Positions 28,380 to 37,826 of a DNA stretch of 64,000 nt are shown here, in pieces. Position numbers and translations under genes: made by a program. Numbering within the stretch: the stretch's first letter is position 1; every line of letters starts with the position of its first letter. The DNA is from Sphingomonadales bacterium (lineage in GTDB: Bacteria > Pseudomonadota > Alphaproteobacteria > Sphingomonadales > Sphingomonadaceae), in NCBI GenBank assembly GCA_016707885.1, contig JADJGU010000007.1, forward strand, positions 62,001 to 126,000, written 5' to 3'. The notes under the pieces were generated by a model. The model ran no database searches. It had not been told where the DNA came from and worked only from the letters and a program-made list of their open reading frames with translations.

Positions 28380-29458
28380 CCGCCTTTTTCCAAAACTTCT
28401 GGTATTGGTTGCCATTCATTGGCTGGCAACGAGGCGGCATGTCCTATGAATGGGCGTGGTTTACCGCGACGCTTGCAGGCATCCTCATGATCTCGCTGCT
28501 GTTGATGCTCAGCGTTGCGATGATCATCTATGCAGAGCGCAAGCTTTGGGCGGCCTTTGCATTGCGCCGTGGCCCAAATGTGGTTGGTCCTTGGGGTGTG
28601 CTGCAAAGCTTTGCCGATGGCCTGAAGGTCTTCCTGCAGGAAACCATCGTCCCCAGCGCCTCTAACCGCGGCCTGTTCCTGATCGCGCCGATCATCACCT
28701 TCACCGTCGCCTTGATGGCCTGGGCGGTGATTCCGTTCAATTCGGGCGCGGTGCTGGCCAATATCAATGTCGGCCTGCTGTATATCCTCGCGATCAGTTC
28801 GCTTGGGGTTTACGGCATCATCATCGCGGGCTGGGCGTCAAACTCCAAATATCCCTTCTTCTCCGCAATCCGCGCCGCGTCACAGATGATTAGCTATGAA
28901 GTCTCGATCGGCTTCATCCTGATCTGCGTGGTGCTGTGGGCCAAAACCTTCAACATGCTCGGCATTGTTGAGGCGCAGAAGGGCCATGTGCTGGGCTTCG
29001 TAAACGCTTTTGGCCTCAACCCGCTGCTTTTCCCGATTGCAATCATGTTCCTGATCAGCGCGATGGCCGAAACCGCGCGCGCACCGTTCGACCTGACCGA
29101 GGCGGAGAGTGAGCTGGTTGCCGGTTACCAGACCGAATATAGCTCGATGGCCTTCGCGCTATATTGGCTCGGCGAATATGCCAATGTGCTCCTGATGTGC
29201 ACACTCAATGCCGTTCTGTTCTGGGGCGGGTATTTGCCGCCCGTCGATTGGGCGCCGCTCTATATGGTGCCGGGCGTGATCTGGCTGTTCGCCAAGATCT
29301 GGATCTTCTTCTTCATCTTCGCCTGGGTGAAAGCCACCGTGCCACGCTACCGCTATGACCAGCTGATGCGTTTGGGCTGGAAGGTGTTCCTGCCGATTTC
29401 GCTCTTCTGGGTGTTCCTGGTGAGCGGATATCTGATGTGGAAGGGGCATTTCGGATGA
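28376..29458 (+). CDS. nuoH: NADH-quinone oxidoreductase subunit H
   Basis: Membrane subunit linking the quinone site to the proton-pumping arm. The 360 residues have about eight or nine helices. Signatures are ERKLWAAFALRRGPN near residue 50, AQMISYEV-type ASQMISYEVSIGF, and AETARAPFDLTEAESELV with YSSMAFALYWLGEY. The start at 28376 overlaps the nuoG stop, and the stop overlaps the third inserted gene. Confidence 0.96.
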   Translation: MTAFFQNFWYWLPFIGWQRGGMSYEWAWFTATLAGILMISLLLMLSVAMIIYAERKLWAAFALRRGPNVVGPWGVLQSFADGLKVFLQETIVPSASNRGLFLIAPIITFTVALMAWAVIPFNSGAVLANINVGLLYILAISSLGVYGIIIAGWASNSKYPFFSAIRAASQMISYEVSIGFILICVVLWAKTFNMLGIVEAQKGHVLGFVNAFGLNPLLFPIAIMFLISAMAETARAPFDLTEAESELVAGYQTEYSSMAFALYWLGEYANVLLMCTLNAVLFWGGYLPPVDWAPLYMVPGVIWLFAKIWIFFFIFAWVKATVPRYRYDQLMRLGWKVFLPISLFWVFLVSGYLMWKGHFG

Positions 29459-29838
29459 TATTCGCCACAGCAATGATGCTGCAATGTTACTTCAATCCGT
29501 CCACAGGTTCTGGAGGGGATATCCCCGTGATAAAAGTGCCTTTGACGGCGGAATATGCTGAAACCTTCGCGGCGCAAAATCCTCCATTGAACAAAACCGT
29601 GTTCGTCGGCGAAAGCGAATCAAGGCATGAATGGATCATCGGAAATTCTCCGGACCCTACCGCGCAACAAATGAAGCTTTTGAGAGTTCGCATTTCGCAG
29701 AGGGCACTAGCGTCGCCATTCGACGCACGTTTCGGCACCGCAAGTAAACAAGCAGACCAGAGTTATACTTTTACTGAGGAACTGACGGGATATTGTGATC
29801 TAAAGCCCGCTCAAGCGTTGACGGAAACTGCCGAATGA
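29455..29838 (+). CDS. Small protein of unknown function between nuoH and nuoI
   Basis: A 127-residue protein whose ATG overlaps the nuoH stop (ATGA) and whose stop overlaps the nuoI start (ATGA). It begins with a short hydrophobic segment (MIFATAMMLQCYF) that may be an export signal, then a mixed hydrophilic domain with cysteines near both ends (LQC, GYC). AT-rich codons contrast with nuoH and nuoI. No family was recognised. Confidence 0.65.
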   Translation: MIFATAMMLQCYFNPSTGSGGDIPVIKVPLTAEYAETFAAQNPPLNKTVFVGESESRHEWIIGNSPDPTAQQMKLLRVRISQRALASPFDARFGTASKQADQSYTFTEELTGYCDLKPAQALTETAE

Positions 29839-30323
29839 CCACCATCGCCCATCTCATCAAGTCCTTCACCTTGTGGGAATTTATCAAGGCGCATTGGCTG
29901 ACCTTGCAATATTTCTTCAAGCCCAAGGCGACGGTGAATTATCCGTTCGAAAAGAATCCGCTGTCCCCGCGCTTCCGAGGTGAGCATGCTTTGCGCCGCT
30001 ATCCCAATGGCGAGGAGCGCTGTATAGCGTGCAAGCTGTGCGAGGCGGTGTGTCCGGCGCAGGCGATCACCATCGAGGCCGAACCGCGCGAGGATGGCAG
30101 CCGCCGTACCACGCGTTATGATATTGACATGACCAAATGCATCTATTGCGGTTTCTGTCAGGAAGCGTGCCCGGTCGATGCCATCGTCGAAGGCCCGAAT
30201 TTCGAATATGCCACCGAAACCCGCGAAGAGCTGCTGTACAACAAGGACAAGCTGCTCGCCAACGGGGACAAATGGGAACGCGCGATCGCGGCAAATATTG
30301 CCGCCGACGCGCCCTATCGATAA
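29835..30323 (+). CDS. nuoI: NADH-quinone oxidoreductase subunit I
   Basis: Ferredoxin-like subunit with two [4Fe-4S] clusters (N6a/N6b) that carry electrons towards NuoB. The 162 residues contain CIACKLCEAVCPAQAITIEA and CIYCGFCQEACPVDAIVEG. The N-terminal amphipathic helix lies on the membrane face, and LSPRFRGEHALRRYPNGEERC is typical. The start overlaps the preceding inserted gene. Confidence 0.96.
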   Translation: MTTIAHLIKSFTLWEFIKAHWLTLQYFFKPKATVNYPFEKNPLSPRFRGEHALRRYPNGEERCIACKLCEAVCPAQAITIEAEPREDGSRRTTRYDIDMTKCIYCGFCQEACPVDAIVEGPNFEYATETREELLYNKDKLLANGDKWERAIAANIAADAPYR

Positions 30324-30335
30324 GGGGCGCGCAGC

Positions 30336-30950
30336 ATGATCCAGGTCATTTCCTTCTATATCTTCGCCGCCATCCTGCTGGCTTCGGCCGCCATGGTGAT
30401 TTTTGCCCGCAATCCGGTGCACAGCGTGCTCTGGCTGATTGTTGCTTTCTTCAACGCCGCCGCACTGATGGTGCTGGTCGGCGCTGAATTCATCGCGATG
30501 CTGCTTGTCATCGTCTATGTCGGTGCAGTCGCAGTCCTGTTCCTGTTCGTCGTGATGATGCTCGACATCGATTTCGCTGAACTACGCGCCGGCTTCATGC
30601 GCAACCTGCCATTAGGGCTGCTGCTGGCGATCGTGCTGGTGGTTGAACTGCTCCTCGGCATCGGAGCCTTCCGGGCAGGGGCGGTTGAACTGGGCGGTGC
30701 GATTGCCGCCGCCACGCCCGCAGACAAGCCCAATATCGAGGCGATGGGCGCGTTGCTCTATACCAAATATGTCTTCCTGTTCGAAACCGCAGGTCTGATC
30801 CTGCTGGTCGCAATGGTTGGCGCGATTGTGCTGACCCACCGTCAGCGCAAGGGCATTTTCGTGCAGGATATTTCCAGCCAGAACCAGCGCCGCCCGCAGG
30901 ATTCGGTGCGCAATGTGAACCAGCCCGTCGGGCAGGGGGTGGAGCTGTGA
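30336..30950 (+). CDS. nuoJ: NADH-quinone oxidoreductase subunit J
   Basis: Membrane-arm subunit with about five helices in 204 residues. HSVLWLIVAFFNAAALMVL and EFIAMLLVIVYVGAVAVLFL, which holds the conserved pi-bulge helix region, are the family hallmarks. The last 30 residues form a hydrophilic tail. The stop overlaps the GTG start of nuoK. Confidence 0.95.
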   Translation: MIQVISFYIFAAILLASAAMVIFARNPVHSVLWLIVAFFNAAALMVLVGAEFIAMLLVIVYVGAVAVLFLFVVMMLDIDFAELRAGFMRNLPLGLLLAIVLVVELLLGIGAFRAGAVELGGAIAAATPADKPNIEAMGALLYTKYVFLFETAGLILLVAMVGAIVLTHRQRKGIFVQDISSQNQRRPQDSVRNVNQPVGQGVEL

Positions 30951-31252
30951 TCGGTATCGAACATTATCTGGTTGTCAGCAGCATCCTGTTCGTGATGGGT
31001 GTGCTCGGCATCTTCCTCAACCGGAAGAATGTGATCATCATCCTGATGGCGATCGAACTCATCCTGCTTTCGGTGAACATCAACCTCGTCGCTTTCAGCG
31101 CCTTTCTGGGTGATTTGGTGGGGCAGGTTTTTGCGATGTTCGTCTTGACCGTCGCTGCGGGTGAAGCCGCAATCGGTCTTGCCATTCTCGTCATTTACTT
31201 CCGTGGTCGCGGCACGATCGCCGTTGACGATGTCAACCGGATGAAGGGGTAA
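30947..31252 (+). CDS. nuoK: NADH-quinone oxidoreductase subunit K
   Basis: Small antiporter-like membrane subunit of 101 residues with three helices. The conserved membrane glutamates appear in IILMAIELILLSVNIN and TVAAGEAAIGLAILV. The GTG start overlaps the nuoJ stop. The nuoL start follows after nine bases. Confidence 0.96.
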   Translation: MIGIEHYLVVSSILFVMGVLGIFLNRKNVIIILMAIELILLSVNINLVAFSAFLGDLVGQVFAMFVLTVAAGEAAIGLAILVIYFRGRGTIAVDDVNRMKG

Positions 31253-31261
31253 GCCGGTCTT

Positions 31262-33304
31262 ATGTCGTCCATCGAAATCATTGTATTCGGACCATTGCTC
31301 GCGGCCATAGTCGCCGGGCTCGGGCAGAATTTCATCGGCAAGACAGCTGCGAAGGTCATCACCACCGGTGGCCTTTTCCTCGCATGCGCGCTCAGCTGGC
31401 CGATTTTCCTCGGCTTCCTGACCGGCAATGAAAAGGCCTATGTCGAGCCTGTGATGCAATGGGTGCAGTCCGGCGCCCTGAAGTTCGATTGGGAATTGCG
31501 CGTCGATGCGCTGACCGCCGTGATGCTGGTGGTGATCACCACCGTATCCGCGCTCGTCCACCTTTATAGCTGGAGCTATATGGAGGAAGACCCGGATCAG
31601 CCGCGTTTCTTCGCCTATCTCTCGCTCTTCACCTTCGCGATGTTGATGCTGGTGACCGCGAACAACCTGGTCCAGATGTTCTTTGGCTGGGAAGGCGTGG
31701 GCTTGGCCTCTTATCTGCTGATCGGTTTCTGGTACAAGAAACCCAGCGCCAATGCCGCCGCGATCAAGGCGTTCGTGGTGAACCGTGTCGGTGACCTCGG
31801 CTTCATGCTCGGTATTTTCGGCGTGTTCTGGCTTTTCGGCACCGTTTCGATCCCCGATATCCTTGCCGCCGCACCCGAAAAGGCGGGATCGAGCATTGGC
31901 TTCCTCGGGATGCGTGTCGATACGATGAGTCTGCTTTGCATGCTGCTGTTCATCGGCGCGATGGGCAAGTCGGCCCAGCTCGGCCTGCACACCTGGCTGC
32001 CCGACGCGATGGAAGGCCCGACGCCGGTCTCCGCGCTGATCCACGCGGCCACCATGGTGACCGCAGGCGTGTTCATGGTCTGCCGCCTGTCGCCGCTCTT
32101 TGAGACCAGCCAGTTCGCCTTGAATGTCGTGACCATCGTAGGCGCAACTACAGCCCTGTTCGCGGCGACCGTCGGCCTCGTGCAGACCGATATCAAGCGC
32201 GTGATCGCCTATTCGACCTGCTCGCAGCTCGGCTATATGTTCTTCGCCGCTGGCGTCGGTGCTTATGGCGCCGCGATGTTCCACCTGTTCACGCACGCCT
32301 TCTTCAAGGCGCTGCTGTTCCTTGGCGCGGGCAGCGTGATCCACGCCATGCACCATGAGCAGGACATGCGTTATTATGGCGGCTTGCGGAAGCACATCCC
32401 GCTGACCTTCTGGGCGATGACTGCGGGTACGCTGGCGATCACCGGTGTTGGAATCGTTGGTATCGGCGGCTTTGCCGGTTTCCATTCGAAGGACGCGATT
32501 ATCGAAGCGGCCTATGCCTCGACCGCGCCTTGGGGCGGCTATGCTTTCTTCATAGGTGTATTCGCCGCATTGCTCACCAGTTTCTACAGCTGGCGCCTCG
32601 TCTTCCTGACTTTCTTCGGCAAGCCGCGCTGGGCACAGTCGGAGCATATCCAGCACGCGGTGCACGATGATCATCATGGCCATGACGACCATGCGCACGA
32701 CCATCATGGGACGCATGACGATGGCACTGCTGGCTATCATCCGCATGAAAGCCCCTGGCCAATGCTCGTGCCGCTCGGTGTGCTCACGCTGGGCGCAATA
32801 GCTGCAGGCTATTTGTTCAAATATGATTTCATCTATGCCGAAGAAGGCGGAACCGCTTTCTGGGCCGCATCGACGCTCTATTTCAACGAGCATCTGATCC
32901 ACGCGATGCACCATGTGCCGCTGTGGGTGAAGCTGGCTTCGACAGTGGCGATGCTGACCGGCCTGTTTACTGCATGGATGATGTATATCCGCAAGCCGGG
33001 CTCTGCGCATACATTGGCAGGGCACTTCGAGCCGCTGTACAAATTCTTCCTCAACAAATGGTATTTTGACGAGCTCTACAACCTCATCTTCGTCAAGCCT
33101 GCCTTCTGGTTTGGACGCCTGTTCTGGAAGGGGGGCGACATCGGAATTATCGACCGCTTCGGTCCGAACGGGTCCGCTGCCGCCGTGGGCCTGACCAGCC
33201 GTCTCGCCGTCCGTATGCAGTCGGGCTATCTCTACACTTATGCGCTGGTGATGCTGCTTGGCCTCGTCGCCGCAATCAGCTGGTTTATGGTGCAAGCGCG
33301 ATGA
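31262..33304 (+). CDS. nuoL: NADH-quinone oxidoreductase subunit L
   Basis: Distal proton-pumping, antiporter-like subunit with the long lateral helix. The 680 residues include FFGWEGVGLASYLLIGFW (about 140), LGLHTWLPDAMEGPTPVSAL with the HTWLPDA signature, and TQLGYM-type CSQLGYMFFAAGVGAYG. Between residues about 463 and 497 is a hydrophilic insert with about 15 histidines, unusual for the family core and possibly metal-binding. The stop overlaps nuoM (ATGA). Confidence 0.96.
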   Translation: MSSIEIIVFGPLLAAIVAGLGQNFIGKTAAKVITTGGLFLACALSWPIFLGFLTGNEKAYVEPVMQWVQSGALKFDWELRVDALTAVMLVVITTVSALVHLYSWSYMEEDPDQPRFFAYLSLFTFAMLMLVTANNLVQMFFGWEGVGLASYLLIGFWYKKPSANAAAIKAFVVNRVGDLGFMLGIFGVFWLFGTVSIPDILAAAPEKAGSSIGFLGMRVDTMSLLCMLLFIGAMGKSAQLGLHTWLPDAMEGPTPVSALIHAATMVTAGVFMVCRLSPLFETSQFALNVVTIVGATTALFAATVGLVQTDIKRVIAYSTCSQLGYMFFAAGVGAYGAAMFHLFTHAFFKALLFLGAGSVIHAMHHEQDMRYYGGLRKHIPLTFWAMTAGTLAITGVGIVGIGGFAGFHSKDAIIEAAYASTAPWGGYAFFIGVFAALLTSFYSWRLVFLTFFGKPRWAQSEHIQHAVHDDHHGHDDHAHDHHGTHDDGTAGYHPHESPWPMLVPLGVLTLGAIAAGYLFKYDFIYAEEGGTAFWAASTLYFNEHLIHAMHHVPLWVKLASTVAMLTGLFTAWMMYIRKPGSAHTLAGHFEPLYKFFLNKWYFDELYNLIFVKPAFWFGRLFWKGGDIGIIDRFGPNGSAAAVGLTSRLAVRMQSGYLYTYALVMLLGLVAAISWFMVQAR

Positions 33305-34869
33305 ACGCCGCCGAACTCCCCATCCTTTCGATCATGCTCGCCGTGCCGCTGCTCGGCGCGGTGGCCTGTCTGTTCGCACGCGCCGAAATGGCGCGGATCA
33401 TTGCGCTGACGGCAACTTTGTTCAACCTGCTGCTCGGCGTCTGGCTCTGGGCCAGCTATGATCCTGCCGGTGCGCAGTGGCAGTTTGTCGAAAGCGCCGC
33501 ATTGTTCGGGCCGATAGGCTGGAAACTGGGCATTGACGGAATCTCGCTTCTGCTCATCATGCTCTCGGTCTTCCTGATGCCGATCTGTATTGGCGCAAGC
33601 TGGCGCGCGGTAACCGAGCGGGTTGGCCTCTACATGGCAAGTTTCCTGTTGATGGAAACGCTGATGATCGGTGTGTTTGCAGCGCAGGATCTGATGCTGT
33701 TCTACATCATGTTCGAAGCCGGGCTGATCCCGATGTATCTGATTATCGGCATCTGGGGCGGCAAGGATCGCATCTACGCCTCGTACAAATTCTTCCTCTA
33801 CACGCTGCTCGGCTCGGTGTTCATGCTGCTGGCAATGCTGTGGATGATCCAGCAAGCAGGTACGGCGGATATCCCGACACTGCTCAATCATGATTTCCCG
33901 CCCGAGGCGCAGACGATCCTCTGGCTCGCCTTCTTTGCATCCTTCGCGGTCAAAATGCCGATGTGGCCGGTGCACACCTGGTTGCCCGATGCGCACGTGC
34001 AGGCACCGACGGCGGGCTCGGTCATCCTGGCAGGCGTCTTGCTGAAGATGGGTGGCTATGGCTTCCTGCGCTTCTCGCTGCCGATGTTCCCCGAAGCATC
34101 CGCGCAATTCATCTGGCTGATTTTCGGCCTGTCGATGGTCGCTGTCGTTTACACCAGCCTCGTCGCGCTGGTGCAGGACGATATGAAGAAGCTGATCGCT
34201 TATTCATCGGTCGCGCATATGGCGATCGTGACGGTGGGTCTGTTCACCTTTAATCAGCAGGGCATTGAAGGCGCTATCATCGTGATGCTCAGCCACGGAC
34301 TTGTCTCGGGCGCGCTCTTCCTCTGCGTTGGCGTCATTTACGACCGTCTGCATACCCGTGAAATTAGCCGTTATGGCGGGCTCAGCATCAACATGCCGAA
34401 ATATGCGCTGTTGTTCATGCTGTTCACCATGGCGAGCGTCGGCTTGCCCGGAACCAGCGGTTTCGTGGGTGAGTTCCTGTCGCTGGCGGGGGCTTACAAG
34501 GTTTCGACCTGGGCGACGCTGATTGCGACCACGGGTATCATCCTGGGTGCCGGCTATATGCTCTATCTCTATCGCCGCGTGGCTTTTGGTGAGCAGGTGA
34601 ATGCCGACGCAGCCGCGATGCCCGATCTCGACAACCGCGAATTGTGGCTGTTGGCGCCCATTGCGGCCGCTGTGCTGTGGATGGGCGTCTACCCTGAGAG
34701 CTTCTTGGCACCGATCCGCCGCGACGTTGCGACGATCGTAGACCGCATCGAGCGTGCAGCGCCCGCAGGCGACAGCAAGCTCAAGGAACATGACAAGACG
34801 ACCGCCAAATATCGCGTACAGGCGCATGGCGGCGAACATGACAAAAAGGCCGAGGGGGCTGCACACTAA
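33301..34869 (+). CDS. nuoM: NADH-quinone oxidoreductase subunit M
   Basis: Antiporter-like proton-pumping subunit. The 522 residues show FYIMFEAGLIPMYLIIGIWG with the key helix glutamate, VHTWLPDAHVQAPTAGSVIL, and AYSSVAHMAIVTVGLF. The C-terminal about 35 residues are hydrophilic and rich in Lys and His (DSKLKEHDKTTAKYR). The stop shares a base with the nuoN start (TAATG). Confidence 0.96.
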   Translation: MNAAELPILSIMLAVPLLGAVACLFARAEMARIIALTATLFNLLLGVWLWASYDPAGAQWQFVESAALFGPIGWKLGIDGISLLLIMLSVFLMPICIGASWRAVTERVGLYMASFLLMETLMIGVFAAQDLMLFYIMFEAGLIPMYLIIGIWGGKDRIYASYKFFLYTLLGSVFMLLAMLWMIQQAGTADIPTLLNHDFPPEAQTILWLAFFASFAVKMPMWPVHTWLPDAHVQAPTAGSVILAGVLLKMGGYGFLRFSLPMFPEASAQFIWLIFGLSMVAVVYTSLVALVQDDMKKLIAYSSVAHMAIVTVGLFTFNQQGIEGAIIVMLSHGLVSGALFLCVGVIYDRLHTREISRYGGLSINMPKYALLFMLFTMASVGLPGTSGFVGEFLSLAGAYKVSTWATLIATTGIILGAGYMLYLYRRVAFGEQVNADAAAMPDLDNRELWLLAPIAAAVLWMGVYPESFLAPIRRDVATIVDRIERAAPAGDSKLKEHDKTTAKYRVQAHGGEHDKKAEGAAH

Positions 34870-36311
34870 TGGACCTTTCAACCTCGCTCTATTTGGTCCG
34901 TCCGGAGCTGATCCTCAGTTTCTCGAGCCTAGCCCTTCTGCTGATTGCTGCATGGCGGCAGGAAGCCGGTCGTTTGGTCAGCATCTTGTCAGTGGCCGCT
35001 CTCGTTGGCGCGGGAGCCTATGCCGTGCATTATCTGTGCGCTGGAACCGATGCCACGGCTTTTGAAGGCCTGTATCGCGCCGATGCCTTTGGCAGTTTTG
35101 CCAAAATCCTGATCTACTTCGCGGCAGCCATTTCGCTGATGATTGCGCCCAAGGCGCTCGAAAAAATGGGTGCGATGCGCGCCGAATATCCGGTGCTCGT
35201 CATCCTTGCCGCTGTCGGCATGGGCGTGATGGTGTCGGCAACCGACCTGCTCACGCTTTATATCGGCCTCGAACTTAACAGTCTCGCGGCCTATGTCCTC
35301 GCCAGCTTTGCCCGCAATGACGGTCGCTCGGCAGAGGCTGGCCTCAAATATTTCGTCCTCGGCGCGCTTGCCAGCGGCATTTTGCTGTTCGGCATGTCGT
35401 TGCTTTACGGCTTTACCGGGTCGACCAGCTTTGACACCATCGGCACAGCGATGACCGGCGAACTCAGCATGGGCCTGCTTTTCGGCTTGGTCTTTGTGCT
35501 GTCGGGTCTTGCCTTCAAGATCAGCGCCGCACCATTTCACATGTGGACACCTGACGTCTACGAAGGCGCGCCGACCCCGGTCACGGCCTTCTTTGCGAGT
35601 GCGCCCAAAGTGGCGGCCAGCGCACTGCTGATCCGCATCGTCGTTGAAGCATTTGGCAACCAGGTACAGGCATGGCAGCAAATCGTTATGGTGGTTGCGC
35701 TGATGTCGATCATCATCGGTGCGGTTGGTGCGATTGGCCAGCAAAACCTCAAGCGCCTGCTAGCTTATAGCTCGATTAACAATGTCGGCTTCCTCCTGAT
35801 TGGTCTGGCTGCTGGAACCGAGCAGGGTGTAGCGGCGATGCTCGTTTACCTCGCCATTTATGTCGCGATGACGTTGGGCGGTTTCATCTGCCTCATGCAG
35901 TTGAAGGGCCGTGACGGCGAAATGAAAGAAAATATGGCTGATATTGCCGGGTTGTCGAAGACACGTCCGGCACTTGCGGCCGTCTTCGCTATATTCATGT
36001 TTAGCCTCGCCGGTATTCCGCCGCTTTTCGGTTTTTATGGCAAACTGGTCGTGTTCAATGCCGCGATAGCTGCGGGTCTGTTCCCGTTGGCGGTTATCGG
36101 CATCGCCGCATCGGTTATTGGCGCTTTCTATTATCTGAAGGTCGTCAAAACGATGTATTTTGACGAATCCGTCGACAGCATCGATGCCGCAGATGACCAG
36201 GTTTTGGGCTGGACTGGCGGCGCACTCGGCTTGGTCGTGTCGCCCTTGGGTTATTTGGCCATCCCGCTTCTCGGCGCGGTCACAGCGCAAGCCGCGGGAG
36301 CCTTGTTCTGA
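34869..36311 (+). CDS. nuoN: NADH-quinone oxidoreductase subunit N
   Basis: Third antiporter-like subunit, 480 residues, about 14 helices. Signatures are LLTLYIGLELNSLAAYVLAS with the conserved glutamate, FHMWTPDVYEGAPTPVTAFF, and LKRLLAYSSINNVGFLLIGL. It closes the nuo operon; birA follows after five bases, so transcription probably continues. Confidence 0.96.
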   Translation: MDLSTSLYLVRPELILSFSSLALLLIAAWRQEAGRLVSILSVAALVGAGAYAVHYLCAGTDATAFEGLYRADAFGSFAKILIYFAAAISLMIAPKALEKMGAMRAEYPVLVILAAVGMGVMVSATDLLTLYIGLELNSLAAYVLASFARNDGRSAEAGLKYFVLGALASGILLFGMSLLYGFTGSTSFDTIGTAMTGELSMGLLFGLVFVLSGLAFKISAAPFHMWTPDVYEGAPTPVTAFFASAPKVAASALLIRIVVEAFGNQVQAWQQIVMVVALMSIIIGAVGAIGQQNLKRLLAYSSINNVGFLLIGLAAGTEQGVAAMLVYLAIYVAMTLGGFICLMQLKGRDGEMKENMADIAGLSKTRPALAAVFAIFMFSLAGIPPLFGFYGKLVVFNAAIAAGLFPLAVIGIAASVIGAFYYLKVVKTMYFDESVDSIDAADDQVLGWTGGALGLVVSPLGYLAIPLLGAVTAQAAGALF

Positions 36312-36316
36312 GCGTT

Positions 36317-37024
36317 TTGTTCGAGCAGGTTGCACTTACCGGTTCCACAAATGCCGACCTGCTTGCGCGCGTTGCAACCGGCGCGCCAGAAGGGCTTTGG
36401 CTTCGCGCCGACCAACAGGGCGGTGGGCGTGGGCGCATGGGGCGTGACTGGGTCAGCCCTTTGGGCAATCTTTACGCAAGCACCATAGCCCGGCTATTGC
36501 CCGGCGATCCGCCGGCTTCGTCCTTAGCCTTTGTCGCAGGGCTAGCCGCGCATGAAACGATCAAGCTGATTGCACCGGACGTCGTAATCCAGTTGAAGTG
36601 GCCGAATGACGTGTTGTCATCCAAAGGCGAAAAGCTGTGCGGCATCCTGCTTGAGAGGTCTGGGGATGCTATTATAGCCGGTTTCGGGATCAATCTTATC
36701 GCGCATCCGGCGGATATAGGACGCCCTGTCAGCGACCTTCGGGCTTTGGGGACTAATCCACCCGAAGCGCAAGCGGTCTGCGAGGTTCTGGCAGACCAGT
36801 TTGCCTCATGGTTGCGGAAATGGCGGCAACAGCCTTTGGCAAACCTGCTGCGTGCTTGGGAAGCGGCGGCGCATCCCAAAGGCACGGCCCTGCGCGTAAA
36901 TCTGCCCGACGGTGAACAGGTCGACGGGCTTTTTGCGGGTCTCCGCGACGATGGCGCGCTCAGCCTGCGCTTGGCGGATGGCACAATTCGTGCCATTCAC
37001 GCCGCCGATATATTCCTGATTTGA
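36317..37024 (+). CDS. birA: Biotin--[acetyl-CoA-carboxylase] ligase, monofunctional
   Basis: Attaches biotin to the carrier lysine of biotin-dependent carboxylases. The 235 residues contain the biotinyl-AMP loop ADQQGGGRGRMGRDWVSP (about 32-49), LKWPNDVL (about 93) and the GILLE strand with IAGFGINL. There is no N-terminal helix-turn-helix, so it is the non-regulatory (group I) type. The proposed TTG start lies five bases after nuoN; no ATG fits. Confidence 0.9.
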   Translation: MFEQVALTGSTNADLLARVATGAPEGLWLRADQQGGGRGRMGRDWVSPLGNLYASTIARLLPGDPPASSLAFVAGLAAHETIKLIAPDVVIQLKWPNDVLSSKGEKLCGILLERSGDAIIAGFGINLIAHPADIGRPVSDLRALGTNPPEAQAVCEVLADQFASWLRKWRQQPLANLLRAWEAAAHPKGTALRVNLPDGEQVDGLFAGLRDDGALSLRLADGTIRAIHAADIFLI

Positions 37025-37037
37025 TAAGGACAGCGTC

Positions 37038-37826
37038 ATGCTTCTCGCGGTCGATAACGGCAACACCAACGTCAAATTCGCTCTGGTAGATGAGGCTGGC
37101 GAAATTGTGCAGCGCTGGCGCATTGCCACCGACGCGCGGCGCACCGCGGATGAATATGCCGTCTGGCTTGACCAGTTGCTGCAGATGGAGGGGCATAAGC
37201 GCAGTGACATCGATGCGGTCATCATCGCGACCGTTGTTCCGCGTGCGCTGCACAATCTTCAGGTTCTCAGCCAAAAATATTTCGGCATTGATGCGCTTGT
37301 TGCCGGGCGCGAACCGGTCAGCTGGGGTATAGCGCTGAAAGTCGATGAACCGCGCGCTCTGGGGGCGGACCGCGCTGTCAATGCGATCGCTGCACAGGCG
37401 CTGGAGCCGGAAACCGACAAGATTGTCATCAGCTTTGGCACGGCCACGACCTTTGATCATATCGGTGCTGACGGATCCTATCTGGGCGGGAGCATCGCCC
37501 CGGGCATCAACCTGTCACTCGACGCGCTCTATAATGCTGCCGCCATGCTGCCGCGCATCGCCATCGAACCGCCGCCGTCGCAGAGTGTCATCGGTCGCGA
37601 TACGGTAGGGCAAATGCAGATCGGCATCTATTTTGGCTATGTCGGGCTGATCGAAGGTCTGCTTGGGCGCATGAAGGCGGAGATTGGCAGACCGGTGAAA
37701 GTCATCGCAACCGGCGGGCTGGCAGCACTTTTCCAGCAGCACAGCCATCTATTTGACAGGGTTGAACCCGATTTGACACTGCGCGGGCTTGCCAAGCTCT
37801 ATGCAAACCGCGAAGGCGGGGCATGA
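37038..37826 (+). CDS. coaX: Type III pantothenate kinase
   Basis: First step of CoA synthesis, CoaX type. The 262 residues open with the phosphate-binding MLLAVDNGNTNVKFAL (D6) and continue with LGADRAVNAIAA, SFGTATTFDHI, GGSIAPGINLSLDALY and IATGGLAALF, all hallmarks of the ASKHA-fold CoaX family. AAGGAC precedes the start. The stop overlaps the RNase J start (ATGA). Confidence 0.95.
   Translation: MLLAVDNGNTNVKFALVDEAGEIVQRWRIATDARRTADEYAVWLDQLLQMEGHKRSDIDAVIIATVVPRALHNLQVLSQKYFGIDALVAGREPVSWGIALKVDEPRALGADRAVNAIAAQALEPETDKIVISFGTATTFDHIGADGSYLGGSIAPGINLSLDALYNAAAMLPRIAIEPPPSQSVIGRDTVGQMQIGIYFGYVGLIEGLLGRMKAEIGRPVKVIATGGLAALFQQHSHLFDRVEPDLTLRGLAKLYANREGGA

Noticed and set aside
30842..33295. 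An 817-codon open frame on the minus strand opposite nuoK and nuoL
   Set aside because: Its His/Glu/Arg-rich composition is the mirror of high-GC membrane-protein codons, it has no recognisable domain, and nuoK/nuoL on the other strand are unmistakable.
33238..34107. A 289-codon minus-strand frame opposite nuoM
   Set aside because: Composition is typical of antisense to hydrophobic coding sequence; no start signal or family match.
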